From assembly GCA_051883415.1 (NCBI GenBank), contig JBJETR010000026.1:1-14667 (forward strand): a stretch of 14,667 nucleotides of DNA, in the 5' to 3' direction. The DNA is from HGM11368 sp051883415 (GTDB lineage: Bacteria > Bacillota > Clostridia > Christensenellales > UBA3700). Below are positions 1 to 6,095 of the stretch, piece by piece. Position numbers and translations under genes: made by a program. How positions within the stretch are numbered: position 1 is the first letter of the stretch; every line of letters starts with the position of its first letter. Below the pieces are notes generated by a model, which did not search any database, was not told where the DNA came from, and saw only the letters and a program-made list of their open reading frames with translations.

Positions 1-90
1 GTTAGCACGACAAAAAATGCACCTATGGATTTTCCATAGGTGCTAATATGGAGCTGGGACCGGATTTGTAAGGAGCGTAGCGACGGAATA
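1..90 (-). repeat. Repeat copy 1: terminator plus tRNA 3'-end remnant
   Basis: This 90-base unit is identical to 248-337, and its first 56 bases match 378-433, where they join an intact tRNA-Thr. Read on the minus strand it holds a tRNA-like 3' end (68 down to 49, ending in CCA), then a hairpin with arms 34-43 and 19-28 and a T-run from the A-run at 12-17. The remnant keeps the T-loop 3' side and CCGGT, but its acceptor half reads CCCAGC rather than TAGCAGC, so it is not a plain copy of the neighbouring tRNA-Thr. No body of a tRNA follows: after position 68 the sequence changes to an element rich in AGCGTAGCGAC-type words. The unit begins exactly at the window edge. I read it as a decayed or recombined tRNA tail. 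Confidence 0.8.
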
Positions 91-247
91 GTGAGCATAG
101 CGAACGTCACATTATTTCGGCATTTGACGGCGTATATACTTCGCAATACTGTGTCGAGTTTGTGGGTGCGTTCGGTCACATACGCATTAGTATGCTCCCT
201 CACGCCGTCCTCACTCTCCTTGTCTTGCTCGCCTCTTCACCGTCAAA
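69..247. other. Non-coding spacer with inverted repeats
   Basis: This stretch between repeat copies 1 and 2 shows no credible gene: the short frames crossing it lack a ribosome site and run through the repeats. It contains two related 13-base words in tandem (near 73-85 and 92-105), an imperfect inverted repeat CGGAATAGTGA / TCACATTATTTCG (about 84-119), and an 8-base inverted repeat TTTGACGG (123-130) / CCGTCAAA (240-247). Inside the latter, GACGGCG (126-132) can instead pair with CGCCGTC (203-209), and a small CATAC/GTATG hairpin lies at 179-194. The function is unknown. Confidence 0.5.
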
Positions 248-337
248 GTTAGCACGACAAAAAATGCACCTATGGATTTTCCATAGGTGCTAATATGGAG
301 CTGGGACCGGATTTGTAAGGAGCGTAGCGACGGAATA
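248..337 (-). repeat. Repeat copy 2: terminator plus tRNA 3'-end remnant
   Basis: Identical over 90 bases to positions 1-90. On the minus strand it has the tRNA-like CCA end at 315 down to 296, then a hairpin with arms 281-290 and 266-275 and a T-run from the A-run at 259-264. The bases after the 90-base identity differ from copy 1 in their core (338-356) but return to a shared end, with a GTCAC block and TTATTTCGGCA, up to 373. Perfect identity of non-coding sequence suggests recent duplication, gene conversion or a function under constraint. Confidence 0.8.
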
Positions 338-356
338 GCGATTGTTATACAATCGC
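338..356. repeat. Short palindrome between repeat copies 2 and 3
   Basis: GCGATTGT and ACAATCGC form a perfect 8-base-pair inverted repeat around a TAT loop. It sits at the place where the core of the corresponding element after copy 1 has an unrelated sequence, while the outer parts (CGGAATA on the left, GTCAC-TTATTTCGGCA on the right) are shared. Confidence 0.6.
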
Positions 357-377
357 GTCACGTTATTTCGGCAACCG

Positions 378-425
378 GTTAGCACGACAAAAAATGCACC
401 TATGGATTTTCCATAGGTGCTAATA

Positions 426-433
<8 letters not shown>
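378..433 (-). repeat. Repeat copy 3: the functional tRNA-Thr tail and terminator
   Basis: These 56 bases match the first 56 bases of copies 1 and 2. Here the match runs into the acceptor end of a complete tRNA-Thr, so this copy probably shows the original arrangement: tRNA 3' end, short spacer, terminator hairpin, T-run. The match ends inside the acceptor stem at 433, where the other two copies diverge. Confidence 0.8.
389..420 (-). terminator. Rho-independent terminator of tRNA-Thr
   Basis: On the minus strand, six bases after the CCA end, a GCACCTATGG arm (420 to 411) pairs with CCATAGGTGC (405 to 396) around a five-base loop. It is followed one base later by six T residues (394 to 389). 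An 11th A-T pair can close the loop further. A strong perfect stem plus a U-tract directly behind a tRNA is a textbook intrinsic terminator. Identical hairpins lie at 19-43 and 266-290. Confidence 0.9.
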
Positions 434-501
<68 letters not shown>

Positions 502-519
502 AATTTAGTTTGCTCACTT

Positions 520-548
520 ATTATATAGGACAAAATTCGCTTTGTCAA
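520..548 (-). promoter_or_regulatory. Consensus SigA-type promoter of tRNA-Thr
   Basis: On the minus strand TTGACA (548-543), a 17-base spacer and TATAAT (525-520) match the vegetative consensus at all twelve positions. The predicted start near 513 leaves about a dozen bases of 5' leader for RNase P removal. The -35 box overlaps the TGA stop of the upstream helicase-loader gene (547-545), so promoter and coding end share bases. Confidence 0.85.
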
Positions 549-1477
549 TGTTTTGGCTTTATTTTTCTCAAATCTGTTCCGTCAATATAGGTAGCGTAGG
601 CGTAAGCCTTGTTGCAAATGCGAGAAAAGGCTCTTTCGCCGTAGCGCTTGACGAATTGTTCGCCCGTAAGGTTGGTGGACAAAATCGTCTTTTTGCCGTG
701 ACCTATACGCCAGTCCACTATTGACAAAAAGTATTCGAGCGACACGTTTTTGTACATAGGCTCAGTGCCGAGGTCGTCGATGATGAGCAAATCGCATTGC
801 AACAGACTGTCGTACAACTCGCTGAGCGCATCGTTTTTGGATAGATGTTTTGCGAGAACTATTCTACTCCAATCGAATGCCGTCACGTACACTACGTACT
901 TGCCTTTTTCTATCAAATTGTTGGCAATGCAAGAGAGCAGGGAAGTCTTGCCCACGCCCACTGCTCCCGAGAGATAGACGGAACGCAGTTTTGAATTATC
1001 GAAATTGTCACAAAATTTTTGGAATATTGGATAGAGCTGTTGCATCTTGACGTTTTGAGCCAATTCTTCCAAATTATTATCCTCAAATCTAAAGTCGGGA
1101 AGAGGAGAAATCAACGCTTCTTTTTTTAACAATTCGCAATAAGCGTCCATATAACACCTGCAAGGCTTGTCGCCCACCCAACCCGTATCTTGGCAATGAG
1201 GGCATTGGTAGTGTATATCAAGGTCGATATTTTGGCTTGCAACGTACTTATCGTAGGCTTTAGTAGTGTCGTCCAAGCGTTGTCTGAGGTCGCCTGCGTC
1301 CAACTTGTATGCGCTTCTTCTTGCTAGTTCATTTTCCAGGCTTCTTTTGGCAGTATACAACTCGCAAAAATCCTTATCTTGCATAGCTTTAGCAAATCTG
1401 ACCGAACGGTCGTTTTCGGCTTTGATTCGTTTGTTGCTAAATTGTGTATTGAGTTTAGTTGTCAGTCTTCTATTCAT
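545..1477 (-). CDS. DnaC/DnaI-like helicase loader, AAA+ ATPase
   Basis: Predicted 310-residue ATPase that would load the replicative DnaB/DnaC-type hexameric helicase onto single-stranded DNA at origins or restarting forks. The N-terminal half (1-125) is charged and contains a Cys cluster CPHC...CRC (Cys 92, 95, 106, 108), as in the zinc-binding helicase-interaction domain of DnaI-like loaders. The AAA+ domain follows, with Walker A GAVGVGKT (171-178), Walker B LLIIDDLG (230-237), a sensor-1 STN (267-269) and a candidate arginine finger in GERAFSR (280-286). Its ATG overlaps the TAA of the upstream DnaD-like gene by one base (TAATG), and a GGGAG stands ten bases upstream, so the two are probably translationally coupled. 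Phage and IstB-type loaders share this fold, but the pairing with a DnaD-like protein and the chromosomal context favour the host loader. Confidence 0.88.
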   Translation of the reverse strand: MNRRLTTKLNTQFSNKRIKAENDRSVRFAKAMQDKDFCELYTAKRSLENELARRSAYKLDAGDLRQRLDDTTKAYDKYVASQNIDLDIHYQCPHCQDTGWVGDKPCRCYMDAYCELLKKEALISPLPDFRFEDNNLEELAQNVKMQQLYPIFQKFCDNFDNSKLRSVYLSGAVGVGKTSLLSCIANNLIEKGKYVVYVTAFDWSRIVLAKHLSKNDALSELYDSLLQCDLLIIDDLGTEPMYKNVSLEYFLSIVDWRIGHGKKTILSTNLTGEQFVKRYGERAFSRICNKAYAYATYIDGTDLRKIKPKH

Positions 1478-2916
1478 TATACAAGATCTCCCAGGTCATC
1501 GATACTGCCGAGGTAGGACGACAATTCGTCTTTGCTATATTTTTTGTCGCTTTCGTTGAAGTTGTTATTGGTTTTATTAGTAGTGTTCGGGCTATACGCC
1601 ATGATTGAGTCTAGGCTGTCGAGTCCCGCTTGTCGCCAACGCGATAGCAAAGAATGTACGTTGCCCATCGGATAACTTTTACCTACGCTCAACGAGCAAG
1701 CGTAGAGTATAATCTCATCGTCTATGCCCCAAGCCTTCCACACGGCGTATTGTTCTCTATCCGCTTTGATGACGTTGCGAGAAGTACCGCACGCCTCCAA
1801 CAATTTGGCGATAGTTTTGTCGATATTGGCAAGCTCGGACAGATATTCGTTGATAGCTTTCACGCTCAGTCTACCTTCTTTGACGAACTTATTTGCCACG
1901 TGGTTCATACCTTCGAGAGTGCGAACGGAATTGGAAAAGCAGTATTCCGCTATCAGCAAAATCGCCTCCTCTTCCAAGCCTTTGGCAAGCCAAGGCGAGA
2001 TATATTTTTCTACCACGCTTTCCACGTTTTCGTAGAATAGTCCTAGGTTTTTGTTGACGGCAATGGCGAGGTCTTTGAGGTGTTGCTTGTTTTTGATATA
2101 AGCCACCGCTTCGCTTTGACTTATGGCGTTGTTGCGGAAGCACTCGTCCAGCGTTGCGTCGAGCTTAGACATACTCGTCTTGATTTTTGCCGACTTGACC
2201 ACTGCTAGCACCGTTGGTAATTCAAAGCCCCAATTCTTGGTCCATTTGATATATAGGTCTTTGTCGTCCACGCTCATTTCCGATTTTTTGTTTAGGGCTT
2301 TTCCTACTGCTCTCAGTCCTTCGCTAGTCAGCTCAATCATGGTTATGCGTGCTTCCACGTCTTCGATGCTTCTCACGCCCTCGCTCAGCCAATTTTTGGC
2401 TACGGCTATGACGTAGTTGGCTTTGATTTTTTCGTTTTTGATACCTACGCAATAGCGAGCAATCATCAACAATACTTCTGGCGCCATTTTGCTCTCTTCC
2501 AAAAATTCGTAGTATGGAAGATAGTGCGAAGGAAGGGTAAGGTTTTCGCCGAAGATGCTCTCGAGTTGTCTGTTAAATTCTGCGTATTTTTCCGCCTTAA
2601 AGTGCTTTTTGTAACCTGCTTGCACGAGGGTGTTGTACTTGATAGACAGCGGAATAACGCTCGTCAAGCTTACAAGTCCGAGTTCCGACAACCCCAAAAA
2701 AGCCTTTTCCACGTCCTCTTGTTGCAGTTCGAGGGTAGCGCACATATTGTCCACGCTGTTGTCGACCGACAGCGGACAAGTGGACAAATACAAGCCGTAG
2801 AGGTACACCTTTAGTTGTATCTCGTCGCACAGTGGCATATAATCGGTTATAAACTTGTTTTTCAGCAACGTATATCCGTTGTCGTCCAGCGTTGCCGAGG
2901 TGGTGCAAAAATTCAT
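1477..2916 (-). CDS. DnaD-like replication initiation protein with four helical repeats
   Basis: 479-residue protein that I assign to the DnaD/DnaB (PF07261-type) primosome family, which in Bacillota remodels DNA and recruits helicase and loader. Residues about 15-100 resemble a winged-helix N-terminal domain. Four all-helical segments follow: 136-191, 222-277, 302-360 and 390-441. The first and third resemble each other (PEVLLMIARYC and EEAILLIAEYC, then a second helix and a GVRSIEDV or GRLSVKAI turn). The second and fourth also match (KNWGFELPTVL and KAWGIDDEIIL). This gives an A-B-A-B order with a spacing of about 167 residues. A low-complexity Asn/Thr/Lys linker (445-460) precedes an acidic tail. 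AAGGAG lies four bases before the ATG. The product is probably the partner of the downstream ATPase in helicase loading. The family call is good; the repeat count is by eye. Confidence 0.82.
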   Translation of the reverse strand: MNFCTTSATLDDNGYTLLKNKFITDYMPLCDEIQLKVYLYGLYLSTCPLSVDNSVDNMCATLELQQEDVEKAFLGLSELGLVSLTSVIPLSIKYNTLVQAGYKKHFKAEKYAEFNRQLESIFGENLTLPSHYLPYYEFLEESKMAPEVLLMIARYCVGIKNEKIKANYVIAVAKNWLSEGVRSIEDVEARITMIELTSEGLRAVGKALNKKSEMSVDDKDLYIKWTKNWGFELPTVLAVVKSAKIKTSMSKLDATLDECFRNNAISQSEAVAYIKNKQHLKDLAIAVNKNLGLFYENVESVVEKYISPWLAKGLEEEAILLIAEYCFSNSVRTLEGMNHVANKFVKEGRLSVKAINEYLSELANIDKTIAKLLEACGTSRNVIKADREQYAVWKAWGIDDEIILYACSLSVGKSYPMGNVHSLLSRWRQAGLDSLDSIMAYSPNTTNKTNNNFNESDKKYSKDELSSYLGSIDDLGDLV

Positions 2917-2971
2917 AAAACTCCTTGAAGTAGCGATAGAATTGTGCTACAATCAAACTGCGGTATATAAA

Positions 2972-2999
2972 ATAATACCATATTTATCAAAAATATCAA
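2972..2999 (-). promoter_or_regulatory. Candidate promoter for the dnaD-like/dnaC-like operon
   Basis: On the minus strand TTGATA (2999-2994), a 16-base spacer and TATTAT (2977-2972) form a plausible SigA promoter about 55 bases upstream of the start codon. The region is AT-rich and other hexamer pairs can be drawn, so the exact placement is tentative. Confidence 0.45.
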
Positions 3000-3071
3000 G
3001 TCTTTTGTCGAAAAGTTTTTTTGTATACAAAATATAGTGTGCAACCAAGTTTTCGACCACAACGAGGGCAA

Positions 3072-4010
3072 ATGGCAATTATATCAATCAATGGTCTTAC
3101 CAAGACGTATAAGACCAAAAACAAAACGGATAGCAAGTTAGACAGGCAACGTATCACGGCTGTCGACAACGTGACTTTGGATATCGAGCAAGGCGAAATT
3201 TTCGGGCTTGTCGGTTCCAACGGCGCAGGCAAAACCACGCTCATCAAGCTTATGCTCGGGCTGACCAGAGCCGACAGCGGTAGCGTGACGATATGCGGAT
3301 ACGATAGTGCCAAGGATAGCGAACAAGTCTTGTCAAGGGTAGGCGCAATAGTAGAAGAGCCAACGCTTTTCAAGGATATGACGGGCATGCAAAATCTTAG
3401 GTTGCTTGCCAAGCTTGGCGGCGGCTTGCCACAGTCAAGGATAGACCAGGTTGTGGAGATAGTGGGCTTGAAGGAGCGTATCAACACCAAGTTTTCCACC
3501 TATTCTTTGGGCATGCGTCAAAGGCTCGGCATTGCACAAGCTATAATGCACTCTCCCGAGGTATTGTTGCTAGACGAGCCAATCAACGGCTTCGATCCTC
3601 AAGGCATAATCGAGATGAGAGATATTTTACGTAGATTAGCCAAAGAATACGGCACGACCATACTCATATCCTCGCACATTTTGTCGGAGCTTGAAGAATT
3701 GTGCGACAGGGTTGGCATAATGAAGCAAGGTAGACTCATTGCCGTCGACACACTTACCAATCTTCAAAAGGACAACAGCGAGATTATATTGCGCATGACT
3801 TGTAGCGACGTTGTCAAGGCGGCACAAGTCGTCGGCGAGTTGGAGGGCATACAAGTCAAGATTGTTGACCAATACGTCTACGTCAAATGTACGTCCGAAC
3901 AACAAATAAGCGACGTTACGGCGGCGTTGGTTGGGGCAGGCGTAGCCATTACTTCTATCAACACCAAGAAGAAAACGCTAGAACAGATTTATATGGAGAC
4001 GGTAAAATGA
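3072..4010 (+). CDS. ABC transporter ATP-binding protein (BcrA-like)
   Basis: 312-residue nucleotide-binding subunit of an ABC-2 type exporter, acting at the inner face of the membrane with the permease encoded next. Visible motifs are Walker A GSNGAGKT (48-55), the Q-loop region near VEEPTLF (94-100), a signature YSLGM (144-148) in the variant form common in drug and bacitracin-export ATPases, Walker B VLLLDEP (164-170), a D-loop at GFDP and the switch His in ISSH (202). The C-terminal 90 residues form the extra domain typical of this group. I start at ATG 3072, giving MAIISINGL with GAGGG just upstream; an in-frame ATG at 3021 has no ribosome site and adds residues unlike the family. The stop overlaps the permease start (ATGA). 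The substrate cannot be told from sequence; self-resistance to peptides is a common role in the family. Confidence 0.88.
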   Translation: MAIISINGLTKTYKTKNKTDSKLDRQRITAVDNVTLDIEQGEIFGLVGSNGAGKTTLIKLMLGLTRADSGSVTICGYDSAKDSEQVLSRVGAIVEEPTLFKDMTGMQNLRLLAKLGGGLPQSRIDQVVEIVGLKERINTKFSTYSLGMRQRLGIAQAIMHSPEVLLLDEPINGFDPQGIIEMRDILRRLAKEYGTTILISSHILSELEELCDRVGIMKQGRLIAVDTLTNLQKDNSEIILRMTCSDVVKAAQVVGELEGIQVKIVDQYVYVKCTSEQQISDVTAALVGAGVAITSINTKKKTLEQIYMETVK

Positions 4011-5005
4011 AGAGCTTTTCCAATGCCTTTGCGGGCGAGTGTTACAAAATATTCAGAAAGGGCAAGATATTTATTTTGCTTGGCGTGCTCGTAGCGTTAG
4101 CGCTCTTGCTTACCTTTAGTTATCAGATTTTGCAAGATTTTGGCGGTGCGTTCGATATCAATATCGATATGGAGACGATAGACGAGGAGATAGCGATGTT
4201 AGAAGAGAATATTGCCAATTATACTCCCGCTATCAAGAACGGGCTTTTAGATACCTCGTTGTACGAACTCAAGGCAACTTTGGCGTACCTCAAATACCTC
4301 AAAGCAGGCAATTTACGTGCGGCGGATTACGTTATAGCAGGACAAATAGGTTTTGACAGTGCGGGCTATATCGACACAGTTCTCGACTCGGCGTTTGGAA
4401 TAATCACGCTTTTTGCCGTAATAATTATATGCAAAAGCTGGGGTGGAGAAAAGTCCGACGGCACTCTCAAAATGCAACTTTTGCGACCTGTCGGCAGAAA
4501 AAAGATGTACGGTGCCAAGGTGCTCAGCGTTTGGTGTATCAGTGCGCTGGTATTTATCGCCTTGATATTGTTTGCTCAGGTGGTTGCAATGATCAAATTC
4601 GGGGTTGCCGCCAAGAAGGTGATTTACGTCATAGGCGCTACCAAAGTCGGTGTAATGCCGTATATGGGATATCTTGCTTTGCAGATAGTATTCAGACTGT
4701 TTGCTCTGTTTGCGTATATCCAATTCGGTGCGTTTATGTGCAACCTTACGTGGAAGAAGGGCAGCGGATTGGCACTTGCGATATTGGCGTGTATCTTCGC
4801 TGCCAACTTGGAGACGTTGCTCGGCTACGTCTACGTAGGCTACGTGGGCATGTTTATCAATCTCGAATTTATGTCGGCTCTCAGCTTGACGGGACCTATG
4901 CTCAGGGGTATGAACCTAGTATCTATGATAATCATATCGATAGTGTATCAAGTTGCCTTTGCCATATTCAACCTCTATCACGCCGAGCGTTGCGATTTAG
5001 CATAA
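4007..5005 (+). CDS. ABC-2 type transporter permease
   Basis: 332-residue integral membrane protein, the probable channel-forming partner of the ATPase just upstream. Hydrophobic segments occur at about 20-40, 126-143, 174-196, 220-246, 253-275 and 303-322, giving six likely transmembrane helices. A long extracytoplasmic loop with an acidic, coiled-coil-like stretch (55-100) separates the first two. The EKSDGTLKMQLLRPVGRKKMY segment (148-168) after helix 2 is the conserved cytoplasmic coupling motif of ABC-2 permeases (E..GTL...L..P..R). The ATG at 4007 overlaps the ATPase stop by four bases, so translation is probably coupled. An earlier in-frame ATG at 3887 lies deep within the ATPase gene and is rejected. 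The transported molecule is unknown. Confidence 0.85.
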   Translation: MKSFSNAFAGECYKIFRKGKIFILLGVLVALALLLTFSYQILQDFGGAFDINIDMETIDEEIAMLEENIANYTPAIKNGLLDTSLYELKATLAYLKYLKAGNLRAADYVIAGQIGFDSAGYIDTVLDSAFGIITLFAVIIICKSWGGEKSDGTLKMQLLRPVGRKKMYGAKVLSVWCISALVFIALILFAQVVAMIKFGVAAKKVIYVIGATKVGVMPYMGYLALQIVFRLFALFAYIQFGAFMCNLTWKKGSGLALAILACIFAANLETLLGYVYVGYVGMFINLEFMSALSLTGPMLRGMNLVSMIIISIVYQVAFAIFNLYHAERCDLA

Positions 5006-5061
5006 TAGACAGGCTGATATACGATTTTAGCGACACGTATCGAGTTTTTTGAGTTTTTATA

Positions 5062-5095
5062 AGTAGAGGACTGCTATTCTTTGCAGTCCTCTACT
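5062..5095. terminator. Perfect 13-bp hairpin between convergent genes
   Basis: AGTAGAGGACTGC (5062-5074) pairs perfectly with GCAGTCCTCTACT (5083-5095) around an eight-base loop. It lies 56 bases after the permease stop and overlaps the last codons and TAG stop of the small gene on the other strand. Its position suggests a bidirectional transcription end. However, neither strand has a proper U-tract after the stem, so termination is an inference. Confidence 0.5.
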
Positions 5096-5331
5096 ATCAA
5101 TATATCGCCGTCAAGACTTTCTACAAAATCGTCTTTTTTGAATTTAGCGTTATGGAAGTCTATGAAGTTACGATAGTGTGTCGGCAGTACTATCGGGGTA
5201 GGCAAATCGAGGCTGTGACATATATCTCGCATTACCTCCTCGAGGTCGTCCACGTTGCCGACGTTGTTGCAAACGACTATCTTGTCCTTTATCAATTTGT
5301 TATCTTCTAATAGGCGTATCCAAAGTTTCAT
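5074..5331 (-). CDS. Conserved-looking 85-residue protein of unknown function, leaderless
   Basis: Small soluble protein (MKLWIRLLEDNKLIKD at the start, then a ...PTPIVLPTHYRNF... centre and an acidic end DGDILIVEDCKE). No signal peptide or membrane segment is visible. The composition and the PTPIVL..H..F pattern remind me of short uncharacterised proteins found in Clostridia, but I cannot name a function. I choose the ATG at 5331 rather than one at 5367 because the -35 and -10 boxes occupy 5367-5338, so the longer frame would begin inside its own promoter. No Shine-Dalgarno sequence precedes 5331 and the predicted transcription start falls on the ATG itself. The gene is divergent from rex and convergent with the ABC permease. 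Confidence 0.68.
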   Translation of the reverse strand: MKLWIRLLEDNKLIKDKIVVCNNVGNVDDLEEVMRDICHSLDLPTPIVLPTHYRNFIDFHNAKFKKDDFVESLDGDILIVEDCKE

Positions 5332-5337
5332 AACTAT

Positions 5338-5367
5338 ATTGTATGCAAATTTTGTCGTAATTGTCAA
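5338..5367 (-). promoter_or_regulatory. Promoter of the small leaderless gene
   Basis: On the minus strand TTGACA (5367-5362), an 18-base spacer and TACAAT (5343-5338) are close to consensus. Six bases separate the -10 box from the A of ATG at 5331, which places the expected +1 on the start codon. Confidence 0.7.
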
Positions 5368-5407
5368 CGAATATACGTTATAGTGGCTTTTGTTTTCAAA
5401 AAAGGAC

Positions 5408-5436
5408 TTGACAAAACTAGGTTATACGATTAAAAT
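5408..5436 (+). promoter_or_regulatory. Promoter of the rex-greA-lysS operon
   Basis: TTGACA (5408-5413), a 17-base spacer and TAAAAT (5431-5436) give a strong SigA-type promoter. The predicted start is near 5443, leaving a leader of about 19 bases that carries the AGGGGG ribosome site (5452-5457). I see no clear Rex operator palindrome overlapping it. Confidence 0.75.
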
Positions 5437-5461
5437 AATTATAATATTTTTAGGGGGCTTT

Positions 5462-6085
5462 ATGCAAAAAAAAGTTATTTCCGAAGCAGTTGTCAAGAGA
5501 TTGCCTAAGTATTACCGAGCAGTCAAAAATCTTTCCGACCAAGGAGTGACTAAGATTTCTTCCAACGCATTGGCTAAGATGTTGGGCATCACCGCCTCTC
5601 AAGTAAGGCAAGATTTTTGCAATTTCGGAGGATTTGGTCAGCAAGGATACGGCTACGACGTAGCCAAACTCAAGCAAGAGCTGGCAACTATAATAGGACT
5701 TGACCACGATTACAACGTAGTCATAATCGGCGCAGGTAACATAGGCAGAGCGTTGGGTGGCTATCAAGGTTTCGAGAAGTACGGATTCAAAGTGAGAGCA
5801 ATGTTTGACTCCAATCCCGTCATCGACGCCGTTGGCGGTATCAAGGTTTACAACATGTCGCAATTCGAATCTTACGTCAACGACAACGTGGTAGATATGG
5901 CGGTTATTGCAACGCCTAAGTCTGCGGCACAGAGCGTTGCCGACAAAATAATAAGCTGCGGCATCAAGAGCATTTGGAATTTTGCACCTATTGATTTAGA
6001 GGTACCCGACTACGTTTCTATCGAGAACATATCGATGTCGGAGAGCCTATTGGTGCTAAGTTATAGAACGAAAAACAACGTATAA
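5462..6085 (+). CDS. rex: Redox-sensing transcriptional repressor Rex
   Basis: 207-residue Rex repressor, which binds operator DNA when NADH is low relative to NAD+ and releases it when NADH rises, controlling fermentation and respiration genes. Residues 1-75 form the winged helix; the hallmark RQDF..FG.FG..G.GY runs from 49 to 64. The Rossmann domain follows, with the dinucleotide motif GAGNIG (90-95) and a strand ending in FDSNP (115-119). A C-terminal helix (about 190-207) would swap between subunits of the dimer. The length is normal for the family. ATG 5462 is chosen because AGGGGG stands five bases upstream; the frame is open to 5390, but that part overlaps the promoter. It is first gene of an operon with greA, whose ribosome site overlaps the rex stop codon. 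Confidence 0.95.
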   Translation: MQKKVISEAVVKRLPKYYRAVKNLSDQGVTKISSNALAKMLGITASQVRQDFCNFGGFGQQGYGYDVAKLKQELATIIGLDHDYNVVIIGAGNIGRALGGYQGFEKYGFKVRAMFDSNPVIDAVGGIKVYNMSQFESYVNDNVVDMAVIATPKSAAQSVADKIISCGIKSIWNFAPIDLEVPDYVSIENISMSESLLVLSYRTKNNV

Positions 6086-6095
6086 GGAGTAAGTT

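Noticed and set aside
40..252. A 70-codon open frame on the plus strand over the left repeats
   Set aside because: It crosses a terminator hairpin, a tRNA remnant and inverted repeats, has no ribosome site and no protein-like pattern. I treat the region as non-coding.
3021..3071. Upstream ATG for the ABC ATPase
   Set aside because: It would add 17 residues unlike the family and lacks a ribosome site, while ATG 3072 has GAGGG at the right distance.
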